This document shows positions 19,253-29,355 of a stretch of DNA of 64,000 nt, piece by piece. The stretch is taken from positions 1 to 64,000 of the forward strand of contig CAMAPT010000016.1 in the NCBI GenBank assembly GCA_945860225.1. Reading direction: 5' to 3'. This DNA comes from Chitinophaga pinensis. GTDB lineage: Bacteria > Bacteroidota > Bacteroidia > B-17B0 > Aurantibacillaceae. Within the stretch, counting starts at the first letter, position 1, and every line of letters begins with the position of its first letter. A program made the position numbers and the translations under genes. The notes below the pieces were generated by a model. The model saw nothing but the letters and a program-made list of their open reading frames with translations. It ran no database searches and was not told the origin of the DNA.

Positions 19253-20416
19253 TTATTCAACAATACTTTCTTTCGTTGATTTCCCTATACTGTCTTCATT
19301 CGATTTACTAACACTTAGTATAATTCCAATTGCAATACATGTAAACCAAATAGAAGTTCCTCCCATACTAACTAATGGAAGTGGCTGACCTGTTACCGGA
19401 AATAAATTAACTGCTACTGCCATATTAATCAAAGCTTGAAATACCAAACTAAAACTTAATCCTACTGCCATTAAACCACCAAATGTTTTTTCTGAATCTC
19501 TTAATATTCTAATACCCCTAAATAACAATATCATATACAAAAACAACATTATAAATCCAGTAAACAAACCATACTCTTCGATAATGATGGCATAAATAAA
19601 ATCTGATGACGCTTGAGGGAGAAACGCTCTTTGTGTGCTATTGCCAGGGCCTTTTCCTATAACTCCACCTGTTGCAATCGCAATTTTTGCCTGCTCACTT
19701 TGATAATTACTTTTTGAATCTCCTTTGCTGAAATTTTCTATACGAGCTTTCCATGTAGCTCCACGAGGAATCAAATCAGGAAATTGATAAATAACAATGC
19801 CTAATAACAAGGCAAAACCAACACATGCTCCAACTATATATAAAATTAACTTTACTTTTATACGGCCTACAAACATTAAAAACAAACAATTGGAAAATAA
19901 TAAAGCAGACGTTGAAAAGTTAGCTGGAAAAATTAATAAACAAATAAATCCGATTGGTATTAGCAGATATTTAAAAAGCGACGAAAAATCATCTAGCTGT
20001 CCCTGACGAATCGTTAATGTACGTGCCACAAAAATTAATAAAATAATTTTAGCAATATCAGACGATTGAAATGTTAACCCTAACCCCGGAATTTCAACCC
20101 ATCTGCTAGCCTCTCCAGCACTTACACCTTTTAAAAGAGTAAATATCAATAACGGAATAACCAAAAAGATACCTATTTGAGCTACTTTTGAAAAGATCGT
20201 ATATTTTAGCCTATGAACAAAAAACATAATAATAATGCCTGTGATAATTTTAAAACCATGGCTTATTAAATAAGCCTCTGTATTACCTTGCTTATATCGA
20301 TGTGCTAATGTAACTACTGAACTATAAACTACTAGTATTGATAATAAAGACAATAGAAATACAATGGCCCATATCACCCTATCTCCTTTTAAATATGTTA
20401 ATTGTTTCATTGTCAA
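19253..20416 (-). CDS. ftsW: SEDS-family septal peptidoglycan polymerase FtsW
   Basis: This 387-residue polytopic membrane protein has about ten hydrophobic segments and the SEDS C-terminal signature 'PVTGQPLPLVSMGGTS'. It polymerises lipid II into glycan strands at the septum together with the class B PBP FtsI encoded upstream in the same cluster. The assignment to FtsW and not RodA rests on its place in the dcw cluster. It is contiguous with murG, with no gap. Confidence 0.93.
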   Translation of the reverse strand: MTMKQLTYLKGDRVIWAIVFLLSLLSILVVYSSVVTLAHRYKQGNTEAYLISHGFKIITGIIIMFFVHRLKYTIFSKVAQIGIFLVIPLLIFTLLKGVSAGEASRWVEIPGLGLTFQSSDIAKIILLIFVARTLTIRQGQLDDFSSLFKYLLIPIGFICLLIFPANFSTSALLFSNCLFLMFVGRIKVKLILYIVGACVGFALLLGIVIYQFPDLIPRGATWKARIENFSKGDSKSNYQSEQAKIAIATGGVIGKGPGNSTQRAFLPQASSDFIYAIIIEEYGLFTGFIMLFLYMILLFRGIRILRDSEKTFGGLMAVGLSFSLVFQALINMAVAVNLFPVTGQPLPLVSMGGTSIWFTCIAIGIILSVSKSNEDSIGKSTKESIVE

Positions 20417-20481
20417 ACAGTTTATTATTTTTTTAATCTATTGTTTCTGGTTATCAATATAAAACCCAAAAACAACAATAT

Positions 20482-20943
20482 TTAACCCAACACAAGTTCT
20501 TTAAACCTATCACCTCTGCTTTTATAATTATCAAATCCATCAGACGTTGGGCAAGCAGGAGAAAACAATACGGCCTGATTTTTAATAGCCTTTTGCTCAG
20601 CGATTCTAACTGCATTTTCCAAATTATCTGCAACAATAACCATTACATGTTTATGAAAAATGGCCTTGATTTCAGAAAAACACTTTCCGTAATAAATAAC
20701 TGTCTTTATATTATAGTAATTCACATGAGCAAACCATGAGTAATCTGTTCTAAGGTCATCTCCTCCCAAAATCAGGACAATTTCTGCCTCCAAAGAATTA
20801 ATACTTTCAACCGTATGCTTTGCATTGGTAGCTTTTGAATCGTTAATATAAACAACATCATTGATGGTTGATACATATTCAAAACTGTGATCTGTTTCCC
20901 TTGTGATGGAAAAGTTTTTTTGACCTAATGCAATCTCTTTCAT
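20482..20943 (-). CDS. Free-standing MurD-like C-terminal ligase domain
   Basis: This 153-residue protein aligns with only the C-terminal domain of MurD. It shares 'YINDSKATN' (Asp35-Asn40), 'LILGGDD' and 'LFSPACPTSDGFDNYKSRGDRF' (about 127-147) but has no ATP P-loop or UDP-binding domain. Its ATG overlaps the murD stop as TAATG, so it should be translationally coupled. The frame is intact and the domain boundary is clean, which argues against random decay. The residue matching E. coli MurD Lys348 is Leu64, while the Ser415 and Phe422 equivalents are Thr133 and Tyr140 (the window's full MurD also has Tyr at the last). It cannot be a complete ligase. A regulatory, scaffolding or ligand-binding role is possible but unproven. 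Confidence 0.8.
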   Translation of the reverse strand: MKEIALGQKNFSITRETDHSFEYVSTINDVVYINDSKATNAKHTVESINSLEAEIVLILGGDDLRTDYSWFAHVNYYNIKTVIYYGKCFSEIKAIFHKHVMVIVADNLENAVRIAEQKAIKNQAVLFSPACPTSDGFDNYKSRGDRFKELVLG

Positions 20944-22343
20944 TATAAACTTCTTACAGCCATTTTAAATTGAACCCCTCTGTCTTCGTAGTTTTTAAAT
21001 AAATCAAAACTAGCACATGCCGGAGATAATAACACCGCATCACCTTTAGTAGCTAATTTATAACCCATTGCTACAGCTTCAGCAGCAGAACCTGCTTCTA
21101 AGATCGTATCAACGATACCAGAAAAAGAATTCATGATCTTTTGATTATCTGCACCTAAGCATACGATGGCTTTCACTTTTTCTTTCACAATATCGAAAAG
21201 CTCTTCATAATTATTTCCTTTATCCTGACCTCCCATAATCCAAACAGTTGGTTTTTGCATACTCTCCAAAGCATACCAAGCTGAATTAACGTTAGTGGCT
21301 TTCGAATCATTAATGAATTCAATACCATTAATTGAAGCAACAAATTCTAAACGATGCTCAACATTAACGAAATCTTCTAAACTTTCACGAATAATTTCTT
21401 TGCGAATATCGACGATACGCGCAGCCATCGATGCGGCCATGGAGTTGTAAACATTATGCTTACCTGCTAATGCTAATTGTTCTATTGTCATAATTAAAGG
21501 GTTGGGGTTATTATAGTTTATTGTTATTTTATTTTCTTGTAAAAAAGCGCTATTTCCAGTCATTTGCTTTTGTATGCTGAAAGGGATCATTTGAGCCTTA
21601 AGATGTTTGCCTTTTAGAAATTCTTCAATGACTAAATCATCAGTACAGTATACGAAGGCGTCGTGTTCGGTTAAATTTTGAACGATACGAAATTTAGAAG
21701 CCACATAATTCTCAAACTTATAATCATATCTATCTAAATGATCTGGCGTAATATTTAATAAAACTGCTACATCAGCCTTAAAATCATACATTCCGTCAAG
21801 TTGAAAACTGCTTAATTCTAAAACATAATAATCAAAATTTTCGGTAGCAACTTGATAAGCAAAGCTTTTACCAATATTGCCTGCCAAACCTACATGATAC
21901 CCTGCTTTCTTAAGAATATGATAAATCAACAAGGTGGTCGTAGTTTTACCGTTACTTCCCGTAATACAAATTTTTTTAGCAGCTGTATATCTTCCTGCAA
22001 ATTCTATTTCCGAAATAACAGGGATATTTTTTTGTTTCGCTTTTTTTATAACCTCAACTTTATCAGCAATACCGGGACTTTTAATAATTTCCGTTGCACT
22101 CAAAATTAATTCTTCTGTATGTCCACCCTCTTCAAATGGAATTTGATTCTGAACTAATTCTATTTTATACTTGTCTTGAATCAATCCTTTATCCGAAACG
22201 AAAACCGAAAAACCTTTTGCTTTTGCAAGTATTGCACTCCCAACACCACTTTCTCCAGAACCGAGTATAGCAATCAAATCTCCACCTGATCCCTCCGAAG
22301 AGACTAGCGAACTAAGTGTAGATATGTTGTTATTTTCGATCAT
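20943..22343 (-). CDS. murD: UDP-N-acetylmuramoyl-L-alanine--D-glutamate ligase
   Basis: This 466-residue cytoplasmic Mur ligase adds D-Glu to UDP-MurNAc-L-Ala. It has an N-terminal Rossmann-like UDP domain ('ILGSGESGVGSAILA'), the ATP P-loop 'GSNGKTTTTLL' (about 131-141), 'LNITPDHLDRYDYKFENY' and a C-domain with 'INDSKATN', 'GGQDKGNNY' and 'LSPACASFDLFKNYEDRG'. The Lys of GGQDK corresponds to the E. coli Lys348 position and is present here. It is followed with a 1-nt overlap by a separate gene for a MurD C-domain paralogue. Confidence 0.96.
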   Translation of the reverse strand: MIENNNISTLSSLVSSEGSGGDLIAILGSGESGVGSAILAKAKGFSVFVSDKGLIQDKYKIELVQNQIPFEEGGHTEELILSATEIIKSPGIADKVEVIKKAKQKNIPVISEIEFAGRYTAAKKICITGSNGKTTTTLLIYHILKKAGYHVGLAGNIGKSFAYQVATENFDYYVLELSSFQLDGMYDFKADVAVLLNITPDHLDRYDYKFENYVASKFRIVQNLTEHDAFVYCTDDLVIEEFLKGKHLKAQMIPFSIQKQMTGNSAFLQENKITINYNNPNPLIMTIEQLALAGKHNVYNSMAASMAARIVDIRKEIIRESLEDFVNVEHRLEFVASINGIEFINDSKATNVNSAWYALESMQKPTVWIMGGQDKGNNYEELFDIVKEKVKAIVCLGADNQKIMNSFSGIVDTILEAGSAAEAVAMGYKLATKGDAVLLSPACASFDLFKNYEDRGVQFKMAVRSL

Positions 22344-22399
22344 TTTTTTTATTTTAATATGTTTTTATTTCTTCTCATCACTAATATTAAGTGGCATTT

Positions 22400-23668
22400 C
22401 TATCTTAATTTTAATGTTACTATAGTAAGGGCTGCCAACATAATTCCTATGATAAAAAAACGCATAACTATTTTTGATTCATGAAATCCAGATTTCTGAT
22501 AATGATGATGTAAGGGTGCCATCTTAAATAAGCGATTAGCCTTAGCAAACTCTAAACCGTGTTTTTTCTTTTGATATTTGAAATAATAGACTTGCAAAAT
22601 GACAGAAACATTTTCTATCAAGAAGACGCCGCACAGTATCGGAATCAATAATTCTTTACGAATAGCTATAGCAAAAACAGCAATAATTCCACCAATAGCT
22701 AAACTTCCTGTATCACCCATAAATACCTGAGCTGGATAAGCATTGTACCACAAAAAGCCAACACATGCCCCAACAAAAGCTGCCATAAAAACTACCAACT
22801 CACCCGTATTAGGGATATACATGATATTCAAATAATCAGCGAATACAGTATTACCACTAACGTATGCTAAAATTCCTAAAGTAGTTCCAATAATAGCACT
22901 CGTACCTGCCGCTAAGCCATCGATGCCATCTGTAATATTTGCTCCATTAGATACCGCTGTGACAATTAAAATAACAATAGGAATAAAAATTAACCAACCA
23001 TATTTTACAGCACCATCTCCCATAAAAGAAAGAATTTTGGTATAATCAAATTCATTATTTTTAACAAATGGAATTGTTGTTTTAATTGTTTTTATTGGCG
23101 TTGATGAATAACGTGGAAGCGTTAGTTTATTTGATTTATTGATTGCTTCATCAAATGAATAAGCACTTTGTTGATTTGCAGTTACTCGTTCTTTAATCAC
23201 TACATCTGGATGAAAATAAAAGACCGATCCTACTAACAATCCAATTCCGATTTGACCTACAACCTTAAATCTGCCTTTCAAACCTTCTTTATTTTTTTTG
23301 AACACTTTTATGTAATCGTCCAAAAAACCAATACAACCAAGCCAAATAGTTGATATCAACATCAACACGATATAAACATTTAAAATTTTGGCAAATAAAA
23401 TAGTTGGTATTATAATCGCAGCCAAAATAATTAACCCTCCCATTGTAGGAGTTCCTGCTTTTTCATTCTGCCCTTCTAACCCTAGCTCTCTGATGGTTTC
23501 ACCAATTTGCTTTTTTCGGATGTAATTGATAATTTTTTTACCAAACAACATAGAGATTATTAAAGAAGACATTAAAGCTAAAGCCGCTCTAAACGAAATG
23601 TACTGAAACACTCCCGCTCCCGGAAAATTGAAATGTTGATCTAAAAAGTGAAATAAATAGTAAAACAT
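22400..23668 (-). CDS. mraY: Phospho-N-acetylmuramoyl-pentapeptide transferase
   Basis: This 422-residue polytopic membrane enzyme makes lipid I from UDP-MurNAc-pentapeptide and undecaprenyl phosphate. Motifs include 'KAGTPTMGG' near the first cytoplasmic loop, '[18 protein letters not shown]', '[12 protein letters not shown]', '[12 protein letters not shown]' and the C-terminal '[12 protein letters not shown]'. It is longer than E. coli MraY (360) because of an insertion around residues 160-215, as in other Bacteroidota. It lies between murE and murD. Confidence 0.97.
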   Translation of the reverse strand: MFYYLFHFLDQHFNFPGAGVFQYISFRAALALMSSLIISMLFGKKIINYIRKKQIGETIRELGLEGQNEKAGTPTMGGLIILAAIIIPTILFAKILNVYIVLMLISTIWLGCIGFLDDYIKVFKKNKEGLKGRFKVVGQIGIGLLVGSVFYFHPDVVIKERVTANQQSAYSFDEAINKSNKLTLPRYSSTPIKTIKTTIPFVKNNEFDYTKILSFMGDGAVKYGWLIFIPIVILIVTAVSNGANITDGIDGLAAGTSAIIGTTLGILAYVSGNTVFADYLNIMYIPNTGELVVFMAAFVGACVGFLWYNAYPAQVFMGDTGSLAIGGIIAVFAIAIRKELLIPILCGVFLIENVSVILQVYYFKYQKKKHGLEFAKANRLFKMAPLHHHYQKSGFHESKIVMRFFIIGIMLAALTIVTLKLR

Positions 23669-23738
23669 TTTTCTTTTTTTACGTCAGCATAAAATCAGTA
23701 TTTAAGCCAATTTTATGAATCTGAATTTTTTATATTAT

Positions 23739-25193
23739 TTATTGATTAAATAGTTCTTTTATAATTTCAAAATCGTCAAATGGATGCTTAACCCCAAGTA
23801 TCTCTTGATACTTTTCATGTCCCTTTCCGGCTATCAGAATAATATCACCTGTACTTGCTAATGCAACAGCCGTTTTGATTGCTTCCCTCCTATCTGTGAT
23901 GCGAAGTGTTTTTTTAACATCCACAGGACTAACCCCTACTTGCATTTGATTTAAAATATCTTCAGGATTTTCGCTACGAGGATTATCACTTGTCAAAATC
24001 GTTTTATTACTATACTCACAAGCTATTTGAGCCATAATAGGTCGTTTTGCAGCATCTCTATCTCCACCACAGCCGACAATTGTAATCACCTGTTCATTCC
24101 CTGTTCTAATATTTTTGATAGTTTCTAAAACATTTTTCAAAGCATCAGGCGTATGTGCATAATCAACAATAGCAACAATACCAGTTTTTGACTTCACATA
24201 CTGAAAACGACCTTCTACTGAATTTAGATTACTTAAAGTAGTTAAAACTTGGACCTTGTCTTTATGTAATAACTGGGAAATTGCATACACAACCAAAACA
24301 TTATAAGCGTTAAAAGAACCTATCAATTTCACCCACACTTCCTGACCATCAATACTCAATAATAATCCATTCAGATGATTTTCTATAATCCGGCATTTAT
24401 AGTCAGCTATTGATTTCAAAGCATAAGTCTGCTTCTTCGCCTTCGTGTTTTGAAGCATAACCATTCCATTCCTATCATCCGCATTGGTTAACGCAAAAGC
24501 GTCTTCATTCAAGTGATCAAAAAATGTTTTTTTAGCTTTGATATATTCATCAAAGGTTTTATGATAATCTAAATGATCATGTGTGATATTCGAAAAAGCC
24601 GCTCCCGCAAAATTAATTCCTGTAATTCGATGCTGAACAATAGCATGAGAACTCACCTCCATAAATGCATATTGACATCCTGCATCTACCATCTTTGCTA
24701 GCAACTCATTTAATGACAAGGCATCAGGTGTGGTATGAGTTGATGGGATAATTGTATTATTAATTTTATTTTCAACAGTAGATAACAAACCCACATGATA
24801 ACCTAATCCTCTGAACAAATTAAATAATAAAGTAACAGTTGTTGTTTTTCCGTTGGTGCCTGTTATCCCAACCAATTTTAATTTTTCAGAAGGATTATTA
24901 AAAAAATTACAAGCAATATAACCTAAAGCCTCCGATGAATTCAAAACCTTTACATAAGTAATATGCTCTATCAGCAACTCTGGCAGAATTTCGCAAACAA
25001 TAGCCGCCGCTCCAGATTCTATAGCCTTTTCAATATATGAATGACCATCAACAGAAGTTCCACGGGTTGCAACAAACAAGGAATCTTTTTTTACTCGACG
25101 AGAATCAAACGTCACAGAAGAAATAGCGATATTAGTTGATCCCACTATCTCCTCCATTCTTGTTTTGTATAATATGTCGCTTAATAATTTCAC
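23739..25193 (-). CDS. murE: UDP-MurNAc-tripeptide synthetase (meso-DAP type)
   Basis: This 484-residue Mur ligase adds the third amino acid. The ATP P-loop 'GITGTNGKTTT' lies near residues 109-119 and 'VDYAHTPDAL' in the C-domain. The specificity motif 'DNPRSENP' (about 401-408) predicts meso-diaminopimelate and not lysine as substrate, so the cell wall should be DAP-type. It lies between ftsI and mraY in the usual order. Confidence 0.96.
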   Translation of the reverse strand: MKLLSDILYKTRMEEIVGSTNIAISSVTFDSRRVKKDSLFVATRGTSVDGHSYIEKAIESGAAAIVCEILPELLIEHITYVKVLNSSEALGYIACNFFNNPSEKLKLVGITGTNGKTTTVTLLFNLFRGLGYHVGLLSTVENKINNTIIPSTHTTPDALSLNELLAKMVDAGCQYAFMEVSSHAIVQHRITGINFAGAAFSNITHDHLDYHKTFDEYIKAKKTFFDHLNEDAFALTNADDRNGMVMLQNTKAKKQTYALKSIADYKCRIIENHLNGLLLSIDGQEVWVKLIGSFNAYNVLVVYAISQLLHKDKVQVLTTLSNLNSVEGRFQYVKSKTGIVAIVDYAHTPDALKNVLETIKNIRTGNEQVITIVGCGGDRDAAKRPIMAQIACEYSNKTILTSDNPRSENPEDILNQMQVGVSPVDVKKTLRITDRREAIKTAVALASTGDIILIAGKGHEKYQEILGVKHPFDDFEIIKELFNQ

Positions 25194-25247
25194 GCTTATT
25201 TTATTGAATTTGCTAGATTTAAATCTTATTGAGTTTCGTATTCTTTT

Positions 25248-27392
25248 TTAAGATAATATCAATGTTATTTTATCTCCTTTATTAAATTTTTGCCCAGCTT
25301 CTATAGATTGTTTTCTAACAGAACCGACGCCATATATTTTCACATTAAACCCTGAATTTTCTAGTAAATACAATGCGTCTTTTGCTGACAAACCATTCAA
25401 ATTAGGTACTATACCTTTTTTCAATTGATTTTCTAATTGATTCGGCTGAAATAATAATCGTGTAGAATCTATTGGATTTACAGATACATAATCATTGCCT
25501 TTAATTATCGATTTAGCAGGTAAATCAAATGACTTTGAAACCAATAATACTTCATCATTTTTAGATTTAATACAACCTGGCACTTGAGTTAACAAATTTT
25601 TGCGATGATTAATTGGCTCTAAAAAGTCTAAGCTATTTGAATATACTTTTTCGGCAATTTCTTTAAATACAGGTCCCGCAACCAATCCACCATAATAAAT
25701 ACCATTACTTGGAGAATTAATGATGACGATACAAGTATACAAAGGTTTATCAGCTGGAAAATACCCCACAAACGAAGCTTGATAATTTCTATTTCCAACT
25801 TCACCATACGCTGTTTTTCCACTTCCTTTTTTAAAGCCCGCTTTGGCAATTTGGGCAGTTCCTGTTTTACCGCCTACTTTAAAAGCTGTAATATTTAAAC
25901 CCTTACCACTTCCATTCTGCACAACTCCTTCCAACATCTCTTTTGCCTTTTTGATAGTTGATTTTTTTACGATCTGCTCTACCAATACCTCTGTGCTAAA
26001 TGTTTTAACCGTTAATCCGTTTCGCTTAATTTCTTTTTCAAAACGAGGTTTTACCATTTTACCATCATTAGCAACAGCATTATACAATGTCAAAGTTTGA
26101 AGGGGCGTAATCAAACTTTCATAACCATAACTAATTTGAGGTAACGTTAAACCCGACCAATCTTTACTTTTTGGTTCTTTAATCAAAGGATTTGCCTCCC
26201 CGGGTATTGATAATCCCAATTTTTGATTGAGGTGAAATGACTTTAATTTATTGATATACTTTTGAGGATCTTTGGAATAGTATTTCATGATTGTTTTTGC
26301 AGCAGCAACATTAGATGATACTTCAAATGCCCTCTTTAAAGTCAAAACCGCTGTTTCAGGTGCATGTGCATCCTTAATAGTTTTATTGTAGTATGTAATT
26401 TCACCATTTCCAACCTGAATTTTTTCATCAAGATTTAAGTCGTAATCATCCATGGCCGCGAGATAAGATGCCAACTTAAATGTTGAACCTGGCTCTGTTG
26501 CATAACCTATTGCATAATTCAAATTTTCTGAATAATCTGTTGAATCCTTCCCACGGGTTAAATTAGCTATTGCCTTAATTTCTCCCGTTTTCACCTCCAT
26601 CAAAATAGCACAACCATGAGAAGCTTTATTTTTAATCAACGTATTCATCAACGCATTTTCAGCCACGTCCTGAATATTAATATCAATTGTTGTATATAAA
26701 TCACTTCCGTCCTTTGGCTCAACCTCATTTTCATCATTAATCGGTCTCCATACATTACCCGCAATTTTTTGCATTAAACGTTGACCACTTACTCCCATCA
26801 AAATACTATCATAAGCCCCTTCTAATCCTACCGGTTTCACGCCCTCACGCGCCATTCCAATCGTTCGAGCCGCAAGCATTTTAAATGGACGTTCACGTTT
26901 ATTAGTTTGAAGAGTAACCAACCCTCCGCGCTTACCTTTTTTGAAAATCGGGAATGTTTTTAAAACCTGTAAGTCTTTATAAGGAACATTTCGTTTCAAA
27001 ACAACATAGCGATCACTGCTTTTGCGTGCTTTTCTCAATAACTTAACGTATTGCTTGGCTGTTTTATCTTTAAACAAACCTGCTAACATAAAGCCTAATG
27101 AGTCTACTTTACTTTCAAATAATTTAGTATCAATAGATGGTGCGTTAATATCAACTGCTATTTCATAATAGGGAAGTGAGGTCGCTAATAAATTTCCATT
27201 AATATCGAAGATATTACCTCTTACTGCTTGAATTTCATGCACCTGAGTAGTAAAAGCTTCTGCCTTTTCCTTCCATTCATCTCCTTCTTTAAATTGAATG
27301 ACACACATCTTATAGAAAATAGATAGTGCAAACAGGCATAATACCATGTACACTATATAAGTTCTTGATAGTATATCTTTCTTATTTTCCAA
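25248..27392 (-). CDS. ftsI: Class B penicillin-binding protein FtsI (PBP3) with PASTA domain
   Basis: This 714-residue septal transpeptidase has one N-terminal transmembrane helix (about 11-30), a pedestal domain with 'RGNIFDINGNLLA' (about 58-70) and the transpeptidase motifs Ser-Thr-Phe-Lys (near 303), Ser-Ser-Asn (near 358) and Lys-Thr-Gly-Thr (near 506). A C-terminal PASTA-like domain ('VPNLNGLSAKDALYLLENSG') covers about the last 65 residues. E. coli FtsI lacks PASTA, but it is normal in Bacteroidota and Gram-positives. It works with FtsW and FtsQ/FtsL from the same cluster. Confidence 0.95.
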   Translation of the reverse strand: MENKKDILSRTYIVYMVLCLFALSIFYKMCVIQFKEGDEWKEKAEAFTTQVHEIQAVRGNIFDINGNLLATSLPYYEIAVDINAPSIDTKLFESKVDSLGFMLAGLFKDKTAKQYVKLLRKARKSSDRYVVLKRNVPYKDLQVLKTFPIFKKGKRGGLVTLQTNKRERPFKMLAARTIGMAREGVKPVGLEGAYDSILMGVSGQRLMQKIAGNVWRPINDENEVEPKDGSDLYTTIDINIQDVAENALMNTLIKNKASHGCAILMEVKTGEIKAIANLTRGKDSTDYSENLNYAIGYATEPGSTFKLASYLAAMDDYDLNLDEKIQVGNGEITYYNKTIKDAHAPETAVLTLKRAFEVSSNVAAAKTIMKYYSKDPQKYINKLKSFHLNQKLGLSIPGEANPLIKEPKSKDWSGLTLPQISYGYESLITPLQTLTLYNAVANDGKMVKPRFEKEIKRNGLTVKTFSTEVLVEQIVKKSTIKKAKEMLEGVVQNGSGKGLNITAFKVGGKTGTAQIAKAGFKKGSGKTAYGEVGNRNYQASFVGYFPADKPLYTCIVIINSPSNGIYYGGLVAGPVFKEIAEKVYSNSLDFLEPINHRKNLLTQVPGCIKSKNDEVLLVSKSFDLPAKSIIKGNDYVSVNPIDSTRLLFQPNQLENQLKKGIVPNLNGLSAKDALYLLENSGFNVKIYGVGSVRKQSIEAGQKFNKGDKITLILS

Positions 27393-27442
27393 TCTTTCTA
27401 TATTTTATATTTCAATTAATCGTAATCGTATCTACTAAAAAA

Positions 27443-27910
27443 TTACAAACCTTCTTTTATAGTATCTTTAATTTGCAAACTATCCATTTCAATTTTCATA
27501 GGTGGCACAACTGGTTCTTTCAAACCTATAGATGCCACCGATTTTGCTACTTCACTTTGCTTACTCACAAACATCAAATCTGATTTAGAAGAAATGTACT
27601 CCGTACGTAATTCCTTAATCTGATTAGTTACTTTATTTACTTCTCGTATCTTATCATCAGCATAATACCCATTGGCGATATATAAAATTGCAATAAGACT
27701 CAAAAACAATACAAATGGAATATGCTGAACTGCTCTATCATCACTTAAAAAACCACCCCCAAAAACCCTTGTCAATCCCTTAACCAATACTCCTTTTTTT
27801 CTAGGTTTTTCAGGTCGCGAAACCAATTCAGGTTGCTCTTCCTGCACTACAAGCTCTTCTAGTTCTTCGAGTTCATCTTGCTTTGATATATCTCTAAATT
27901 TGTTTGCCAA
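27443..27910 (-). CDS. ftsL: FtsL-like cell division protein
   Basis: This 155-residue bitopic protein has an acidic then basic cytoplasmic tail of about 85 residues, one transmembrane helix (about 86-103) and a periplasmic helical segment ('DDKIREVNKVTNQIKELRTEYISSKSDL') with a coiled-coil look. Topology and position between rsmH and ftsI are those of FtsL. Sequence similarity to proteobacterial FtsL is low, and the long N-terminal tail is of the Bacteroidota type. It should connect FtsQ with FtsW-FtsI. Confidence 0.82.
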   Translation of the reverse strand: MANKFRDISKQDELEELEELVVQEEQPELVSRPEKPRKKGVLVKGLTRVFGGGFLSDDRAVQHIPFVLFLSLIAILYIANGYYADDKIREVNKVTNQIKELRTEYISSKSDLMFVSKQSEVAKSVASIGLKEPVVPPMKIEMDSLQIKDTIKEGL

Positions 27911-27934
27911 TTTTTATTTTACTTATATTTTTTT

Positions 27935-28861
27935 TTAGCCTTCTATTCTCGTCGCAATTCTTAACTTTGCACTTCTTGCCCTAGAATTTATCTCAATTTC
28001 CTCAGCACTTGGGACAATTGGTTTGGCAGTCATTGATTTGAAATACTTCGTTATTTTACCAAACACGACATCTTTCTCCTCAATACCTTCTACATTACCA
28101 GATTTAATCACGTTTTTCACTAGTCGATCTTCCAAGCTATGATAACTGATAATAACCAATCTACCATTTGGACTTAATAGCTTTACACATTGAGTTAAAC
28201 ATTCTTTTAAAGCTTCTATTTCCTGATTTACCTCTATACGTATTGCCTGATATACTTTAGCTAAATATCGACTCTCCTCAAATTTTGGCGTACATGGCTT
28301 AATAATTTCCTTAAATTGCGATGTAGTCTCAATTAAATTATTAATCCGAGCCTCGACTATTAGGTTAGACAACTTAAATGCGTTATCCACCTCTCCATAC
28401 TCTCTGAACATCGCCGTCAATTTTTTCGCATCATAAGTATTTAATACTTTTTTAGCCGTCAAATCAGACTTTTGATTCATTCGCATATCCAAATCGGCAT
28501 CAAAACGAATAGAGAAGCCTCTTTCTGCCTTATCAAATTGATGAGACGAAACTCCTAAATCTCCCAATATACCATCAACCTTAGATACTCCATACAATCG
28601 AAGATAATTTGACACATATCTAAAATTATGAGGCACAAATACCAAACGTTTATCATCTGGAATATTTGCTTTTGCATCCTCATCTTGATCAAAAGAAAAT
28701 AACTTTCCTTTTTCTGAAAGATGTTTCAGAATCTCTTTGGAATGGCCACCTCCACCAAAAGTCAAATCAATATACACCCCATCAGGATTGATATTAAGCC
28801 CATCAATGCAAGATTGTAAAAGAACGGGAACATGATACTTCTCAATCATCATCTCCATCAT
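27935..28861 (-). CDS. rsmH: 16S rRNA (cytosine-1402-N4)-methyltransferase RsmH
   Basis: This 308-residue SAM-dependent methyltransferase (formerly MraW) shows 'HVPVLLQSCIDGLNI', 'YIDLTFGGGGHSKEIL' (SAM binding), 'GDLGVSSHQFD', 'RGFSIRFDADLDMRMN' and 'ISYHSLEDRLVK'. The start overlaps mraZ by up to 20 bp. Several in-frame ATGs (28861, 28858, 28852, 28849) are possible, and the last fits the family best. It modifies the ribosomal P site and is a conserved early dcw gene. Confidence 0.95.
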   Translation of the reverse strand: MMEMMIEKYHVPVLLQSCIDGLNINPDGVYIDLTFGGGGHSKEILKHLSEKGKLFSFDQDEDAKANIPDDKRLVFVPHNFRYVSNYLRLYGVSKVDGILGDLGVSSHQFDKAERGFSIRFDADLDMRMNQKSDLTAKKVLNTYDAKKLTAMFREYGEVDNAFKLSNLIVEARINNLIETTSQFKEIIKPCTPKFEESRYLAKVYQAIRIEVNQEIEALKECLTQCVKLLSPNGRLVIISYHSLEDRLVKNVIKSGNVEGIEEKDVVFGKITKYFKSMTAKPIVPSAEEIEINSRARSAKLRIATRIEG

Positions 28862-29312
28862 TAAAATTCAAACTACCCAATACATCCTCCGCTAATTTTT
28901 CAATATCCATGTCCTCAGACAAGAACTGCTCGTACATTTTTTTATCCCAAATTTCTATCACATTATTACTCCCCAAAACCTTTATATCTATAGTAATATC
29001 GGCATATTCAACTAATGACTTTGGCAGCAATACCCTTCCTGTACTATCCGCATCAGCTACCGTTGCGCCTCCTGTAAACTTTCTTACGAACACATCATTA
29101 GCCTTTATCAAACGATTGAGTTTACTCAACTTTTTATTAAGCTTATTCCATTCATAAATAGGATAAAGCACCAAACATTTTTGATGAAGGTTTCGGTTAA
29201 TAACAAATCCTTTTTCAAACAAATCATCTAATTGCTTCCTGAGATTAACAGGAAACATGAAACGCCCTTTAGCATCCACCTTACAATCAAATTCTCCTAT
29301 GAGACTGTTCAT
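28842..29312 (-). CDS. mraZ: Transcriptional regulator MraZ
   Basis: The first dcw gene encodes the AbrB-like double-domain regulator that represses its own operon in E. coli. The ATG at 29312 is chosen because the family starts 'M.SLIGEFDCKVDAKGRF' and this gives 156 residues. The ORF extends 20 codons upstream, into the probable promoter. Two SpoVT/AbrB-like repeats are visible: 'DAKGRFMFPVNLRKQL' (about 13-28) and 'DSTGRVLLPKSLVEYA' (about 87-102). Four TGG repeats at 10-bp spacing lie just upstream, the expected MraZ target layout. Confidence 0.94.
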   Translation of the reverse strand: MNSLIGEFDCKVDAKGRFMFPVNLRKQLDDLFEKGFVINRNLHQKCLVLYPIYEWNKLNKKLSKLNRLIKANDVFVRKFTGGATVADADSTGRVLLPKSLVEYADITIDIKVLGSNNVIEIWDKKMYEQFLSEDMDIEKLAEDVLGSLNFNDGDDD

Positions 29313-29338
29313 CACTGATTTGGTTATTAAAACACTGT

Positions 29339-29346
29339 CAAAAATA
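29339..29346 (-). promoter_or_regulatory. -7 element of the mraZ (dcw) promoter
   Basis: TATTTTTG on the minus strand is a perfect TAnnTTTG match ending 26 nt before the mraZ ATG at 29312. Its upstream -33 region is occupied by the TGG repeats, which fits repression by occlusion. Confidence 0.6.
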
Positions 29347-29355
29347 ATTAAATTT

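Noticed and set aside
20454-20636. 60-codon minus-strand ORF overlapping the end of the MurD C-domain gene
   Set aside because: It is out of frame with the conserved MurD-like protein and has no recognisable pattern.
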